NCBI RefSeq assembly: GCF_016862915.1
Contig: NZ_BONW01000041.1
Span: 248,001 to 312,000, forward strand
Length of the DNA: 64,000 bases
From: Plantactinospora endophytica
GTDB lineage: Bacteria > Actinomycetota > Actinomycetes > Mycobacteriales > Micromonosporaceae
Reading direction: 5' to 3'
Below, piece by piece: positions 63,104 to 64,000 of the stretch. Made by a program: the position numbers and the translations under genes. Numbering within the stretch: position 1 is the first letter of the stretch; each line of letters starts with the position of its first letter. Under the pieces are notes generated by a model, which did no database searches, was not told where the DNA came from, and worked only from the letters and a program-made list of their open reading frames with translations.

Positions 63104-63201
63104 CGCGCCCGAAGTCTGCCAACCAGCGGCTTCAGATCGGCTTCACGGCGATCGCGCCCGACGTCTGCCAACCAGCGGCTTCAGATCGGCTTCACGGCGA
63201 C
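63104..63201. repeat. 49-bp direct repeat, two copies, covering the TPR gene 3' end
   Basis: The 49-bp unit, beginning CGCGCCCGAAGTCTGCC or CGCGCCCGACGTCTGCC, lies at 63104-63152 and 63153-63201. The second copy includes the stop (63181) and last codons of the minus-strand TPR gene; the first is downstream of it. Confidence 0.93.
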
Positions 63202-64000
63202 CGCCGCCTCGACCGGCCCGCCACCCGCGTCCCGGGCCGCGAGCAGGTGCCGGCGGACCAGGCCGGCGTCCGGGTGACCCATCTCGTCGAGCAGCAGCAG
63301 CGCCCGCTCCCACGCCCGCACGGCGGCGCGGATCTCGCCGCTGCCCCGCAGTGCCTCGCCGAGGCAGGTCAGCGTCTCGGCCGCGCCGGCCCGGTCGCCG
63401 ACCTCGTCGAAGAGGTCGAGCGCGCGCCGGCAGCCGGCGACCGCCGACCGGTACGCCCCGGCGGCGCAGTCGAGATAGCCGAGGCTCTGCCAGTTGGTGG
63501 CGGCGCCGTGCCGGTTGCCGATCTCGTCGTTCAGCCGGAGCGCCTGCCGGCACAGCTCCCGGGCCTGGTCGTACTCGCCGAGCCGGGTCAGCATGCAGGC
63601 GATGTTGTTCAACGCGCGGGCCTGCCCGGTCAGGTGCCCGCACTCCCGGTAGAGGTCGAGCGAGCGCTGGTCGTGGTGCAGCGCCTCCAGGTGCCGACCC
63701 TGCTGCTCCAGGATCCGGGCGATGTTCACCCGCGTCTGGGCCTGGTTGGCGCGGTCGCCGACCGCCACGAACAGTCGGGACGCCTCGGCGAGGTGGGTCC
63801 GGGCCTGGTCGAGCCGGCCGAGCTGGGTCTGGGCCCGCCCGAGATTCCGGTGTACGTGTGCCTGCGCCGCCTCGTCGCCGACCCGCGCCGCAGCCTCCAG
63901 CGCGGTCCGTTGCACGGCCACCTGGTCGTGCCAGTACCCGCTGAGGTTGAAGAAGCTGGTCAGGCTCCAGGCCAGCTCCCAGCAGTGCCGGTCGAACCCG
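63181..64000 (-). CDS. TPR-repeat protein, C-terminal part of an AfsR/NB-ARC-like regulator (5' partial)
   Basis: The frame is open through base 64000, so only about 272 residues are in the window. They consist of consecutive TPR-like helices: HVHRNLGRAQTQLGRLDQAR, NIARILEQQGRHLEALHHDQ, LNNIACMLTRLGEYDQAREL, WQSLGYLDCAAGAYRSAVAG. The first visible part (ELAWSLTSFFNLSGYWHDQV) is typical of the C-terminal TPR region of SARP/NB-ARC ATPase regulators. It probably mediates protein interaction in a transcription factor whose N-terminal domains lie outside the window. The final codons are in a 49-bp repeat. Confidence 0.8.
   Translation of the reverse strand, partial: GFDRHCWELAWSLTSFFNLSGYWHDQVAVQRTALEAAARVGDEAAQAHVHRNLGRAQTQLGRLDQARTHLAEASRLFVAVGDRANQAQTRVNIARILEQQGRHLEALHHDQRSLDLYRECGHLTGQARALNNIACMLTRLGEYDQARELCRQALRLNDEIGNRHGAATNWQSLGYLDCAAGAYRSAVAGCRRALDLFDEVGDRAGAAETLTCLGEALRGSGEIRAAVRAWERALLLLDEMGHPDAGLVRRHLLAARDAGGGPVEAAVAVKPI

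Overview
The window is very GC-rich DNA (about 70-75 %) from a filamentous actinomycete. GTG and TTG starts, ATGA/GTGA stop-start overlaps, a stressosome operon, a WXG100-type toxin set and a type II polyketide cluster together suggest a Micromonosporaceae member (Micromonospora or Plantactinospora-like). The genus is an inference, because there is no rRNA or other taxonomic marker. No tRNA, rRNA, CRISPR array, transposase or integrase was recognised.

Layout. 0-13.4 kb holds mixed chromosomal genes: the end of a NarL-type response regulator, secreted proteins (an SMP-30-like beta-propeller, a PI-PLC-like phosphodiesterase, a phosphodiester glycosidase), an EF-G paralogue behind a leader peptide and hairpins, an RsbW-like kinase, a subtilase/hydrolase pair and an esterase/2H-phosphoesterase pair. 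13.7-16.0 kb is a compact WXG100 / GH-E nuclease toxin / SUFU-type immunity cassette. 16.1-23.7 kb joins GTP cyclohydrolase II, a RibD-type reductase, a zinc-ligand-deficient pterin synthase homologue, a dehydrogenase, a glycosyltransferase, a methyltransferase, a flippase-like membrane protein and a CDP-alcohol phosphatidyltransferase, which looks like an undefined pathway linking pterin-type and lipid chemistry. 24.7-30.5 kb is an overlapping stressosome operon (RsbR-RsbS-RsbT-SpoIIE/ATPase fusion-histidine kinase-receiver/PP2C).

30.8-59.1 kb is a type II (aromatic) polyketide cluster. It has KS-alpha, KS-beta and ACP, a fused aromatase/cyclase-cupin, a TcmI-type cyclase, a SchA/CurD protein, two SDR reductases, three antibiotic-biosynthesis monooxygenase (ABM) proteins, a methyltransferase, a flavin reductase and a flavin-dependent halogenase-like enzyme, a decarboxylase-like amidohydrolase and a complete acetyl-CoA carboxylase for malonyl-CoA supply. 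A PEP-utilising phosphotransferase of rifampin-phosphotransferase type is translationally coupled to KS-beta. DrrAB-like and MMPL exporters and two NarL-type two-component systems follow or flank; no SARP regulator is present. The gene set mixes spore-pigment (whiE-like) traits with pentangular-polyphenol-like tailoring, and the product cannot be named from sequence.

59.3-64 kb holds a GNAT, a D-threonine-aldolase/D-serine-dehydratase-like PLP enzyme, a thymidylate-kinase-like protein, a membrane protein and the 3' part of a TPR protein. Short tandem repeats (17-60 bp periods) recur through the window, and several begin inside the last codons of a gene and run past its stop codon. This is a genome-wide-looking mutational pattern.
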